DNA of 64,000 bases, taken from contig NZ_JAUHJQ010000013.1 of the NCBI RefSeq assembly GCF_030412965.1, forward strand, positions 1 to 64,000, written 5' to 3'. Below the pieces are notes generated by a model that saw nothing but the letters and a program-made list of their open reading frames with translations, had not been told where the DNA came from and ran no database searches. The translations under genes and the position numbers were made by a program. Position 1 is the first letter of the stretch. Each line of letters begins with the position of its first letter. Source of the stretch: Nocardioides oceani. GTDB taxonomy: Bacteria > Actinomycetota > Actinomycetes > Propionibacteriales > Nocardioidaceae. Below are positions 29,973 to 37,204 of the stretch, piece by piece.

Positions 29973-30623
29973 ATGGCCGAGGAGACGTCCGCGAAGATCC
30001 GCGTCTACCTGCTCGACGACCACGAGATCGTCCGCCGCGGGATCCGCGAGCTGCTCGAGAGCGAGGGCGACATCGAGGTCGTGGGCGAGTCGGGGCTGGC
30101 CGAGGAGGCCGCGCGCCGGATCCCCGCCCTGCGCCCCGACGTCGCGATCCTCGACGGCCGGCTGCCCGACGGTTCGGGCATCGACGTGTGCCGCGAGGTG
30201 CGCTCGCGCGACTCCTCGATCCGGGCGCTGATCCTGACGTCGTACGACGACGACGAGGCGTTGTTCGCCGCGATCATGGCCGGCGCGGCCGGCTACATCC
30301 TCAAGCAGGTGCGCGGCACCGACCTGCTCGACTCCGTGCGCCGCGTCGCGGAGGGCCAGTCGATGCTCGACCCGGCCGTGACCGCCCAGGTCCTCGAGCG
30401 GCTGCGGAGCGGTCCTCCGACCGACGAGGGCCGCGACCGGCTGACCGGCCAGGAGCAGAAGATCCTCGACCTCATCGCCGAGGGGCTCACCAACCGCCAG
30501 ATCGGCGAGCGGCTGTTCCTCGCCGAGAAGACGGTCAAGAACTACGTCTCCTCGCTGCTGGCCAAGCTCGGCCTGGAGAGCCGCACGCAGGCGGCGATCT
30601 ACGCCACCAAGCACCAGCGCTGA
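29973..30623 (+). CDS. devR: DevR/DosR-like response regulator (216 aa)
   Basis: NarL/FixJ-type regulator closely resembling mycobacterial DosR. Receiver domain with acidic pocket LLDDHE, phospho-acceptor Asp61 in VAILDGRLPDG, switch residues LILTSYDDDEAL, and Lys111. The C-terminal LuxR HTH carries LTNRQIGERLFLAEKTVKNYV, where the TVKNYVS...RRTQAA-like recognition region of DosR is retained as TVKNYVSSLLAKLGLESRTQ. Its kinase partner is encoded about 500 bp downstream, past a small convergent gene. Proposed master activator of the tandem-box promoters in this region. Confidence 0.9.
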   Translation: MAEETSAKIRVYLLDDHEIVRRGIRELLESEGDIEVVGESGLAEEAARRIPALRPDVAILDGRLPDGSGIDVCREVRSRDSSIRALILTSYDDDEALFAAIMAGAAGYILKQVRGTDLLDSVRRVAEGQSMLDPAVTAQVLERLRSGPPTDEGRDRLTGQEQKILDLIAEGLTNRQIGERLFLAEKTVKNYVSSLLAKLGLESRTQAAIYATKHQR

Positions 30624-30633
30624 GCCGAGCCGT

Positions 30634-31047
30634 TCATCCCTCGCGCGGCGGCAGGCGCCGGCCGGTGACCTCGCGCGGGTCGATCACGACCCACAGGGGG
30701 CGCGGTCCGGCGGGCCAGGTCTCGACGGCCGGCGGCGTCGCGCCGCCGTCGCTCGGGAACCGCACGTGCGCGGTGCCGCGCACCAGCACGCTCCAGGCGG
30801 CGTGGCTCGCCTCGTCGGCCCCGTCGACCTCGAGGGCCACCGGGCTCTGGTCGGCCTCCCGCACGAGCGCGGCGTACGCCGAGGTGCGGATCCACAGCGT
30901 CCGCCCGGCGACCCCGTAGTTCACCGGGACGACCGTCGGGCCGTCCGGTGCGGTCCAGGCGACCCGCCCCAGCCCGCGGCCGGCGAGCAGCTCCCAGCAC
31001 TCGGTGGTGGACAGGGTGCGCAGCTCGGTTCCGGTGTCGGTGGTCAT
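30634..31047 (-). CDS. PPOX-class flavin-binding protein, second copy (137 aa)
   Basis: Split-barrel FMN/F420 protein similar in plan to the 21291 gene: LSTTECWELLAGRGLGRVAW, VVPVNYGVAGRTLWIRTS, VALEVDGADEASHAAWSVLVRG and WVVIDPREVTGRRL. It is wedged between devR and devS on the opposite strand, ending 10 bp from the devR stop. ATG 31047 is leaderless with GACGCT (31059-31054), and DevR boxes lie 43.5 and 65.5 bp upstream. Confidence 0.82.
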   Translation of the reverse strand: MTTDTGTELRTLSTTECWELLAGRGLGRVAWTAPDGPTVVPVNYGVAGRTLWIRTSAYAALVREADQSPVALEVDGADEASHAAWSVLVRGTAHVRFPSDGGATPPAVETWPAGPRPLWVVIDPREVTGRRLPPREG

Positions 31048-31083
31048 GCCACCAGCGTCGGCCGTGCACCCGTGCGGCGCCCA

Positions 31084-31119
31084 GGGTGGAACGTCCCGGG
31101 CCGGGAGGACCAAGGACCC
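31084..31119. promoter_or_regulatory. Tandem DevR boxes between the second PPOX gene and devS
   Basis: GGGTGGAACGTCCC (31084-31097) and AGGACCAAGGACCC (31106-31119) are spaced 22 bp. Centres are -43.5 and -65.5 from the PPOX start at 31047, the standard layout. Relative to devS (start 31140) they would be at -49.5 and -27.5, which does not fit activation. Confidence 0.55.
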
Positions 31120-31139
31120 GAGGCGCTAGCGTGCGGGCC

Positions 31140-32858
31140 ATGGCGGACGACGACGCTGCCGGCCTGCAGTCGGCCGGTTTCGACGAGCTGCTGCGCGAGG
31201 TGCTCGGCCGCGTGCAGGGCGTGATCGACGAGCAGGAACGGCTGCGGCTGCTGCTCGACGCGGTGGTCACGATGGCCGCGGACCTCTCCCTCGACGGCGT
31301 GCTGTCACGCATCGTCGAGGTCGCGAGCCGGCTCGTCGGGGCGCGGTACGCCGCGCTGGGCGTGATCGGGGGCGGGCCCCACCGTCCGCTGAGCACCTTC
31401 GTGCACCACGGGATGGGCTCCGAGGTCGTGCACACCATCGGCGACCTGCCGCGCGGGCACGGGATCCTGGGGCTGATCATCGACCGCCCCGAGCCGCTGC
31501 GGCTGCACGACCTCGCCGAGCACCCGGCGTCGTACGGCTTCCCCGCCGGGCACCCGCCGATGAGCTCCTTCCTCGGGGTCCCGGTCCGGATCCGCGACCG
31601 CGTCTTCGGCAACCTCTACCTGACCGAGAAGGAGGGCGGGGTCGACTTCACCGAGACCGACGAGGAGGTCGTCGTCGCCCTTGCGGCCGCCGCCGGCGTC
31701 GCGATCGAGAACGCCCGGCTCTACGGCGAGGCCGCCCTCCGCCAGCGCTGGCTCGCGGCGACCGCCGACGTCACCGCGCTGCTGTCCGGCGCCGACCCGC
31801 GCGGGGTGCCCGCCGACGAGGTCGCCGACGACGCGCTCCGGGCGGTGGTGACCCTCGCCCGTGAGGCCGCCGGCGCCGACCTCGCCTGGGTCGTGGGCGG
31901 TACGACGGAGCACCCCGTGGCCGTGGCCGCCTCGCCCGTCGGACCGGACCACGCCGGCACGTCGCCGGCCAGCATGCCGGTCACGGTCGCCGCCCACCCG
32001 CCGGCGGACGAGCCGTCGTCGGTCCCCGACACGACCGAGGCCGGGTTCACCGGGGCGGGCTGGCCAGTGCTCGGGCCCGCGGTGACGGTGCCGCTGCGCA
32101 CGCCCGACGAGACCCACGGCGTGCTCGTGCTCGCGTGGTGCCCGGACCACGCCCACCGCCACCAGGACCTCGACCTCGCGCTGCCCACCACCTTCGCCGA
32201 GCAGGCCGCACTCGCCCTGCAGGTGGCGCGGGCGCGGGCCGACCAGCAGCGGCTCGCCGTCTTCGAGGACCGCGACCGGATCGGCCGCGACCTGCACGAC
32301 CTCGTCATCCAGCGGCTCTTCGCGGTCGGCCTCGGCCTGCAGGGCACCGCCCGCCAGCTCCAGCAGCCGGAGCTGGCCGCGCGGGTGGAGGAGGCCGTCG
32401 ACGAGCTCGACGCGACGATCAAGGACATCCGCCGCTCGATCTTCGCCCTCGGCTCGACCGACGCCCGCTCCGACCTGCAGGCCGAGGTGACCCGGATGGT
32501 CGACCGGGCCGCGCAGACGATGAAGGTCCGCCCGAGCCTGCGTTTCGACGGGCCGGTGCGCACGCTGGTGCCCACCGAGGTCGCGCCCCACCTGCTGGCG
32601 GTGCTGGGGGAGGCGCTCTCCAACGCCGCGCGGCACGCCGACGCCCATGCCGTCGACGTCCACCTCGAGGTCGGCCGCGAGGTCGTGCTCACCGTCGCCG
32701 ACGACGGTCGGGGGCTGCCCGGGGACGCACGCGAGAGCGGGCTGCGCAACCTGCGCCAGCGCGCCACCGAGCTGGGTGGGTCCTGCGACATCACCTCCGC
32801 CGCCGGGCAGGGCACCACCGTGCGCTGGGCGGTGCCCACGCGGCGTACCCCTGCATGA
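31140..32858 (+). CDS. devS: DevS/DosT-like sensor histidine kinase with haem-type GAF domain (572 aa)
   Basis: Two GAF domains (about residues 48-195 and 215-365), then a HisKA_3 helix with phospho-acceptor His386 in RIGRDLHDLVIQRLFAVG and an ATPase with EALSNAARHA and DDGRGLPG. The first GAF contains HPASYGFPAGHPPM; His138 aligns by position with the haem-ligating His149 of DosS and His147 of DosT, so gas or redox sensing by haem is expected. A TAGCGT box (31127-31132) places a leaderless start at ATG 31140. Its stop overlaps the next gene. Confidence 0.9.
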   Translation: MADDDAAGLQSAGFDELLREVLGRVQGVIDEQERLRLLLDAVVTMAADLSLDGVLSRIVEVASRLVGARYAALGVIGGGPHRPLSTFVHHGMGSEVVHTIGDLPRGHGILGLIIDRPEPLRLHDLAEHPASYGFPAGHPPMSSFLGVPVRIRDRVFGNLYLTEKEGGVDFTETDEEVVVALAAAAGVAIENARLYGEAALRQRWLAATADVTALLSGADPRGVPADEVADDALRAVVTLAREAAGADLAWVVGGTTEHPVAVAASPVGPDHAGTSPASMPVTVAAHPPADEPSSVPDTTEAGFTGAGWPVLGPAVTVPLRTPDETHGVLVLAWCPDHAHRHQDLDLALPTTFAEQAALALQVARARADQQRLAVFEDRDRIGRDLHDLVIQRLFAVGLGLQGTARQLQQPELAARVEEAVDELDATIKDIRRSIFALGSTDARSDLQAEVTRMVDRAAQTMKVRPSLRFDGPVRTLVPTEVAPHLLAVLGEALSNAARHADAHAVDVHLEVGREVVLTVADDGRGLPGDARESGLRNLRQRATELGGSCDITSAAGQGTTVRWAVPTRRTPA

Positions 32859-33580
32859 GGGGGAGCCGGGGTCCCGCCGTCGCGGCGTGGCGGTGGGCGT
32901 CCGGGGCCCTGCTCCTCGTCGTCGCCCTGGTCGGCGTGCTGATGCTCGTGGTCGGCGGTCCGCTGCGCACGGTCGGGGGAGCGGCCGCGCTCGGGAGCGT
33001 CGCGGCGGTCCTGGTGGCCGTCGCCGGACCGCGGACGCCGCGCGCCGGCGTGCGTCTCGTGCGCGTGCCCGGCGGGCTCGTGCTCCCACGCCGGCCTGGG
33101 CACGTGGCGGCGCTGGCGGCGACCGCCGTGCTCGGCGGGGTGGCGGCGTTCGGGCTGGGCGCTGCGGCCGTCCTCGAGGACGACCCCGACCGGCGGGTCG
33201 GCGCGGCCGTGCTGTACGCCGTGCCCTGCGTCCTCGCGGGCCTCTGGCTGCTCCTCGCCGGAGCATGCGGGCGGGGCCGGATGCTGCTCACCCAGGACGC
33301 GCTGGTCTACCGGTCGCTGCTGGCGCCCACCCGCCGCTACCCCTGGGCCGACCTCCGGGGAGTCCGCGCCGACCGGCGAGCGGGTGGCGTCCTGCGCTTC
33401 GCCGGCGACCGGCACCGCCCGCTCACGGCGGCGGGGCAGGGCGCCGACCCCGAGCGCCTCGCCGCCGTCCTGGACCACCTCGCCCGCGCCCGCCCGCGTC
33501 GCGACGTGCTGCTCGCGCCGGACGGTCCCGAGGTCGTCGCGGGCTGGCTCACCGGCGAGCGTCCGCTGCCGCGGCGCTGA
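32855..33580 (+). CDS. Membrane protein with PH-like domain, coupled to devS (241 aa)
   Basis: Four hydrophobic stretches: ALLLVVALVGVLMLVVGG, LGSVAAVLVAVAG, LAATAVLGGVAAFGLGAA and LYAVPCVLAGLWLLLAGA. A cytoplasmic bacterial PH-like segment follows, MLLTQDALVYRSLLAPTRRY-PWADLRGVRADRRAGGVLRF, and a soluble tail. ATG 32855 overlaps the devS TGA (ATGA), so its synthesis is tied to the kinase. It might modulate the sensor or the membrane, but nothing in the sequence proves that. Confidence 0.75.
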   Translation: MRGSRGPAVAAWRWASGALLLVVALVGVLMLVVGGPLRTVGGAAALGSVAAVLVAVAGPRTPRAGVRLVRVPGGLVLPRRPGHVAALAATAVLGGVAAFGLGAAAVLEDDPDRRVGAAVLYAVPCVLAGLWLLLAGACGRGRMLLTQDALVYRSLLAPTRRYPWADLRGVRADRRAGGVLRFAGDRHRPLTAAGQGADPERLAAVLDHLARARPRRDVLLAPDGPEVVAGWLTGERPLPRR

Positions 33581-33592
33581 TCCCGTCGGTCC

Positions 33593-33612
33593 GGTCCGGT
33601 CCGGACCGGACC
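33593..33612. repeat. Perfect 20-bp GGTCC palindrome at a convergent gene end
   Basis: GGTCCGGTCC followed by GGACCGGACC, with a further GGTCC unit just before (33588-33592). It lies 12 bp after the membrane-protein stop and could act as a bidirectional terminator. It falls inside the reading frame of the convergent nitroreductase-like gene. Confidence 0.65.
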
Positions 33613-33991
33613 CGTCGACCCACTGCACCTGCACGACCGGCTGGTCAGGCGGCAGCGGAGTGCGCGGGAAGCGGGCGCGGTACGTCGCCCGCGCCCCGGC
33701 CGCGGCCGGCGTCCCGCCCGGCAGCGCCACGCCCCGCCCGTCCCGCCAGCGGCCGCCGACCAGCACCCGCACCGGCGCCGGGGACCGCAGGTTGCGCCAC
33801 CACGTCTTGGTCGCCGCCCGACCCGGCACGACGACCAGCCCGTCGGGCCCGGTCGCGGCCACCACCGGGAACCGGTGGATCCGCCCGGTGCGGCGCCCGG
33901 TCACCTCGAGGGCGACGACCGGCCCGAGCAGCCGGTGCAGCGGCGTGGCGAGCAGGCGCAGCAGGACACGACGCGACAGCGGGGTCCTCAT
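33593..33991 (-). CDS. Deazaflavin (F420)-dependent nitroreductase-like protein, 3' end unresolved
   Basis: From ATG 33991 the frame encodes a split-barrel Ddn-family domain: LGPVVALEVTGRRTGRIHRF, VVVPGRAATKTWWRNLRSPA, VRVLVGGRWRDGRGVAL, YRARFPRTPL and VVQVQWVDG near 33620. Relatives usually stop right after this strand. Here no stop codon follows: the frame stays open through the 33593 palindrome and antisense to the two upstream genes down to 31721. The end given is the likely domain boundary, not a seen stop. ATG 33991 is leaderless (CAGCCT 34003-33998) with DevR boxes at -42.5 and -64.5. Confidence 0.6.
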
Positions 33992-34026
33992 GGCGCCAGG
34001 CTGGTGGCGGACCGACCCGAGTGGAC

Positions 34027-34062
34027 CGGTCGAGAGGCCCGGCCGGCGGGGACGAAGGTCCC
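34027..34062 (-). promoter_or_regulatory. Tandem DevR boxes upstream of the nitroreductase-like gene
   Basis: GGGACGAAGGTCCC (34049-34062) is a perfect-arm box; CGGTCGAGAGGCCC (34027-34040) is the weaker proximal one, 22 bp away. Centres are 42.5 and 64.5 bp from ATG 33991. Confidence 0.6.
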
Positions 34063-34109
34063 GGGAGACCAGCGAACCCCCGGGCGGGGGGCCAGGGGGT
34101 TCGATCTGG

Positions 34110-34181
34110 TGGGCGATACTGGGTTTGAACCAGTGACCTCTTCCGTGTCAAGGAAGCGCGCTACCACTGCGCCAATCGCCC
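34110..34181 (-). tRNA. tRNA-Val (anticodon GAC)
   Basis: Reading the minus strand, the acceptor GGGCGAT pairs with ATCGCCC. The anticodon arm is CTTCC-TTGACAC-GGAAG and the T arm ACTGG-TTCAAAC-CCAGT; discriminator A. CCA is not encoded. Last of a Gly-Cys-Val tRNA run. Confidence 0.95.
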
Positions 34182-34201
34182 GAGTATGGAGTTCTTCTCA
34201 G

Positions 34202-34272
34202 AGGTGGGTACGGGATTTGAACCCGTGTAGACGGATTTGCAGTCCGTTGCCTCGCCTCTCGGCCAACCCACC
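34202..34272 (-). tRNA. tRNA-Cys (anticodon GCA)
   Basis: Acceptor GGTGGGT/ACCCACC, anticodon arm ACGGA-CTGCAAA-TCCGT and T arm ACGGG-TTCAAAT-CCCGT; discriminator U, as expected for tRNA-Cys. Second in the minus-strand run. Confidence 0.95.
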
Positions 34273-34316
34273 GTGCCGGTCCCTCCATGGAAGGACCTGG
34301 TGGAAAGACCTCTGCG

Positions 34317-34389
34317 AGCGGACGACGAGGCTCGAACTCGCGACCTCAACCTTGGCAAGGTTGCGCTCTACCAACTGAGCTACGTCCGC
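34317..34389 (-). tRNA. tRNA-Gly (anticodon GCC)
   Basis: Acceptor GCGGACG/CGTCCGC, D arm GCTC-AGTTGGTA-GAGC, anticodon arm CAACC-TTGCCAA-GGTTG and T arm GCGAG-TTCGAGC-CTCGT; discriminator U. First in the transcribed order Gly-Cys-Val. Confidence 0.95.
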
Positions 34390-34526
34390 TTGCTTCCGGC
34401 CGGGGCCGGCGTGCGAGAAGAACATTAGCCGAATGCCAGGGGGCCGCAAAATCGGGGTCCCCCTCGCGTTTCGCGCAGGCGTTCGTACCGGCGCGCGCCG
34501 CCCGTCCCCCTCCTTAGAGTGGCCGC

Positions 34527-35348
34527 ATGCACGCCTGGATGGACGGCCACCTGCTCCCCGACGCGACCGCTCCGGCGGTGCCGGTCACCGATCACGGCTT
34601 CACCGTGGGCGACGGGGTCTTCGAGGCGGTGAAGGTCGTCGACGGCCGCCCGTTCGCCCTGGGGCGTCACCTGGACCGGTTCGAGGTCAGCGCCGCGGGC
34701 CTCGGCCTGCCGCCCGTGGACACCGACGCCGTGCGCCGCGGGGTCGACGCCGTCCTCGGCGCCGAGCACCTCCCGCTCGGGCGGCTGCGCATCACCTTTA
34801 CCGGGGGACCGGCACCGCTCGGATCCGGTCGCGGCGACGCCGACCCCACGCTCGTCGTGGTGGCCGACGCCATGGGGCCGGCCGAGCCGACCACGCGCGT
34901 CGCCACCGTGCCGTGGCCCCGCAACGAGCGCGGCGCCCTCGCCGGCCTCAAGACGACGTCGTACGCCGAGAACGTGGTCGCCCTCGCCGAGGCCCGGCGC
35001 CGCGGCGCGACCGAGGCGGTCTTCGCCAACCTCGCGGGCCACCTGTGCGAGGGGACCGGCTCCAACGTCTTCTACGTCGTCGACGGCGAGCTCCGGACGC
35101 CGACGCTCGCGAGCGGCTGCCTGGCCGGCGTGACCCGCGGGCTGGTGCTCGAGTGGTTCGGCGGACGCGAGGTCGACGAGCCGATCGACGTCATCGAGCA
35201 CGCGAGCGAGGTCTTCCTCGTCTCCACCACCCGCGACGTCCAGGCCGTCAGCCACTGGGACGACCGCGAGCTGCCGGCGCCGGGACCGGTCACCAGCGAC
35301 GCCGCCCGCGTGTGGCGCGAGCGCGAGCCCGAGCTCCTCGGCCGCTGA
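34527..35348 (+). CDS. Class IV PLP aminotransferase / aminodeoxychorismate lyase-like (273 aa)
   Basis: PLP enzyme of the branched-chain aminotransferase/D-amino acid aminotransferase/PabC fold. The N-terminus WMDGHLLPDATAPAVPVTDHGFTVGDGVFE is typical, with the PLP lysine in LAGLKTTSYAENVVAL and the cofactor glutamate in HLCEGTGSNVF. The short length suits 4-amino-4-deoxychorismate lyase (folate pathway), though a D-amino acid aminotransferase role cannot be excluded. Leaderless ATG 34527 follows TAGAGT (34515-34520). Confidence 0.85.
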   Translation: MHAWMDGHLLPDATAPAVPVTDHGFTVGDGVFEAVKVVDGRPFALGRHLDRFEVSAAGLGLPPVDTDAVRRGVDAVLGAEHLPLGRLRITFTGGPAPLGSGRGDADPTLVVVADAMGPAEPTTRVATVPWPRNERGALAGLKTTSYAENVVALAEARRRGATEAVFANLAGHLCEGTGSNVFYVVDGELRTPTLASGCLAGVTRGLVLEWFGGREVDEPIDVIEHASEVFLVSTTRDVQAVSHWDDRELPAPGPVTSDAARVWREREPELLGR

Positions 35349-35386
35349 CCCCGGGCGACAGCGGCTCTCGGCGGCTGTCGGCGGCC

Positions 35387-35419
35387 GGTCGGGAGCCGGT
35401 CGGGAGCCGGTTGGGAGCC
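35387..35419. repeat. Three tandem 11-bp units (GGTCGGGAGCC)
   Basis: GGTCGGGAGCC, GGTCGGGAGCC and GGTTGGGAGCC stand head to tail about 50 bp upstream of the tRNA-Val(CAC) gene, ahead of its probable -10 TACAGT. Confidence 0.8.
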
Positions 35420-35466
35420 GTCGGCCGCCATGGGCTACAGTTTCGGCCGCACCGCAGGGTGCAGAC

Positions 35467-35538
35467 GGGCGATTGGCGCAGTGGTAGCGCGCTTCGTTCA
35501 CACCGAAGAGGTCACTGGTTCGAACCCAGTATCGCCCA
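35467..35538 (+). tRNA. tRNA-Val (anticodon CAC)
   Basis: Acceptor GGGCGAT/ATCGCCC, anticodon arm CTTCG-TTCACAC-CGAAG and T arm ACTGG-TTCGAAC-CCAGT. Apart from the anticodon arm it is nearly identical to the tRNA-Val(GAC) gene 1.3 kb away on the other strand, forming an inverted duplication. Confidence 0.95.
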
Positions 35539-35544
35539 CCGTCG

Positions 35545-35583
35545 AGATCGGCCCCGGACTGCGAGTGCAGCCGGGGCCGATCT
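35545..35583 (+). terminator. Stem-loop terminator after tRNA-Val
   Basis: AGATCGGCCCCGG (35545-35557) pairs exactly with CCGGGGCCGATCT (35571-35583) around a 13-nt loop, 7 bp after the tRNA 3' end. Confidence 0.85.
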
Positions 35584-35643
35584 GCTTCCCGATCCGCTCC
35601 CCTGATCCGGGCCACCCGGCCGGACCCTCGCTAGGGTCGCTGC

Positions 35644-36354
35644 GTGCCGGAGCCGCTGCAGGTCGTCCTGTCCGTCGTCGGGCTGATCGCGTTCTTCGTG
35701 GTCGGCACGCTGGTGATCCTGAGGCTCGCGTCCTCGCCGTCGGACCGCGCGGTCGCGCGCACCAAGCGGCGGGCCGAGGGCGCACGCGCCGACGTCGCCG
35801 CGGCCGCGGGGAGGCACGGCTGGCACGTGCGCACCGGGCCGGCCGCCGACCGGCCGTTCCCGGCCGACCTGGCGATGACGTACGCCGAGCCGCGCTCGTG
35901 CGACCAGGTGGTCGAGGGCCGGCGGCCGCTCCGCTTCACCGCCGAGACGTGGACGATGGGCCGCCGCAACGCCGGCTCCGCGGTCGCGGTCCCGGTACGG
36001 CAGCACCTCACCCACGTCGTACCCCCGAACCTGACGCGGCCGCTGCCGCGCTTCGCCGTCGCCCGGGGCCGGCTGCTCGCCTTCGCCCCGGTCAACCTCC
36101 CCGACGACCTGGTGCGGGCCGAGAACCGCCGCATCGACGAGGCGCAGGTCTGGGGCGACGACCAGGGTCTCGCGGAGTGGCTGCGCCCGGTGCTGCCCGC
36201 CCTGGTCGACGCCGAGGTCTGGCTGGTGGTCGGGCCCGACCGCCTCGTGCTGTCGCGCGAGGGCGAGCTGGACGAGGACGGGCTGCTCGCCCGCCTGGCG
36301 CTGGCCCAGCAGGTCGTCGCGGCGGTCGAGGCGGCCGACGCGGCCGGTCGCTGA
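35644..36354 (+). CDS. Membrane-anchored protein of unknown function (236 aa)
   Basis: One N-terminal helix (VVLSVVGLIAFFVVGTLVIL), then a soluble domain beginning with an Arg/Ala-rich helix and WHVRTGPAADRPFP. No motif I recognise. It shares general features with actinobacterial DUF3137-like or hypothetical surface proteins. GTG 35644 is leaderless, with TAGGGT at 35632-35637. About 90 bp separate it from the downstream secretion-associated cassette, so it may or may not be part of it. Confidence 0.75.
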   Translation: MPEPLQVVLSVVGLIAFFVVGTLVILRLASSPSDRAVARTKRRAEGARADVAAAAGRHGWHVRTGPAADRPFPADLAMTYAEPRSCDQVVEGRRPLRFTAETWTMGRRNAGSAVAVPVRQHLTHVVPPNLTRPLPRFAVARGRLLAFAPVNLPDDLVRAENRRIDEAQVWGDDQGLAEWLRPVLPALVDAEVWLVVGPDRLVLSREGELDEDGLLARLALAQQVVAAVEAADAAGR

Positions 36355-36446
36355 CATGTGCTGATCCGGGGCTGGACGAGCGCTGGTCGGGCGCCCGATC
36401 CGGTCAGGGACGTTTCGGCCGGCGCTCGGCCGGGGAGACCGTCCCC

Positions 36447-36887
36447 GTGCCCGAGACACCGTTCCCGAGCGGCATCCAGCGCCGCCCGTTGCCGCCGCCG
36501 ACCGGCCCGCTCCAGCGTCCGAACCCGAACGCCGCGCTGCTGGCCGAGATCACCGAGCAGGTCGTCGCCGGCCTCGAGCGTGCCGCCGCCCAGGACGCAG
36601 CCGCGCGGGAGCGGCTCGCCCAGGCTGCGGGCGGGGCCACCGGCACCGCGCTCGACGGCGCGGTCGAGGTGAGCGTCGACGGGAAGTCGATGATCAGCGG
36701 AGCCCGGTTCGGGCCCGAGGTGACCGGCCTGCCGGCCGAGGAGCTGCGCCAGCTGACGCTCGCGGCCCTCGGCGACGCGAGGGACGCCCTCGCGCTGCCC
36801 TCGGCGGCCTCCACCCTCGGGACCCTGCACAAGCGTGACGCCGCGGACGCCATCCTGCGTCTGCTCGACGAGGGGAGGAAGCGATGA
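36447..36887 (+). CDS. YbaB/EbfC-like protein heading a type VII-associated cassette (146 aa)
   Basis: Proline-rich N-terminus (PSGIQRRPLPPPTGPLQRPN), a long helix AALLAEITEQVVAGLERAAA, then VEVSVDGKSMISGARFGPEV and a closing helix ELRQLTLAALGDARDAL. The helix-strand-helix plan matches YbaB/EbfC-like small proteins that accompany ESX/WXG100 genes in actinobacteria. GTG 36447 is preceded by GGGGAG. Its stop overlaps the next start (ATGA). Confidence 0.7.
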   Translation: MPETPFPSGIQRRPLPPPTGPLQRPNPNAALLAEITEQVVAGLERAAAQDAAARERLAQAAGGATGTALDGAVEVSVDGKSMISGARFGPEVTGLPAEELRQLTLAALGDARDALALPSAASTLGTLHKRDAADAILRLLDEGRKR

Positions 36888-37204
36888 GCGGAGAGCTGAA
36901 CGTGACGCCGGCCGAGCTGCGCAGCCATGGCAGCGACCTGGCCGCCGTGGCCGCCAAGGTGGGCGGGGCCAAGAGCGCCGGAGGGACGGTGACGGGGCTG
37001 TCGACGCAGGCGTTCGGCCTGCTGTGCAGCTTCTTCACGCCGCCCTGCCTCGTCATGAGCGCCGGCGCACTGGAGTCGATGGACGGCCTGCAGGGCAGCG
37101 TCGAGCGCTATGCGCGGTCGGTGCCGGAGTTCGCCGACGCTCTGGAGGCGACGGACCGCCAGGTCGGCTCCGGCATGAACCAGGTGAGGGGGCGGCTGGC
37201 ATGA
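36884..37204 (+). CDS. EspC/DUF2580-like WXG100-type protein (106 aa)
   Basis: About 100 residues, helical hairpin size: LNVTPAELRSHGSDLAAVAAKV, a Gly/Ser/Thr-rich centre, and ESMDGLQGSVERYARSVPEFADALEATD. This fits the DUF2580/EspC type of ESX secretion-associated protein, which resembles WXG100 effectors but often lacks the W-x-G. Overlaps both neighbours by ATGA. Likely a secreted partner of the next gene's product. Confidence 0.7.
   Translation: MSGELNVTPAELRSHGSDLAAVAAKVGGAKSAGGTVTGLSTQAFGLLCSFFTPPCLVMSAGALESMDGLQGSVERYARSVPEFADALEATDRQVGSGMNQVRGRLA

Noticed and set aside
31084..31119. DevR boxes as activating sites for devS
   Set aside because: For a start at 31140 they would be centred at -27.5 and -49.5, unlike the -43/-65 layout at the other promoters; they fit the opposite PPOX gene.
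31721..33590. Extension of the nitroreductase-like frame as one 756-residue protein
   Set aside because: The extension is entirely antisense to the PH-domain gene and devS and has no domain; kept as a finding about the missing stop, not as a gene.
34027..34526. Integration site of a mobile element at the tRNA cluster
   Set aside because: No integrase, no duplicated tRNA 3' end and no change of gene type next to the tRNAs.
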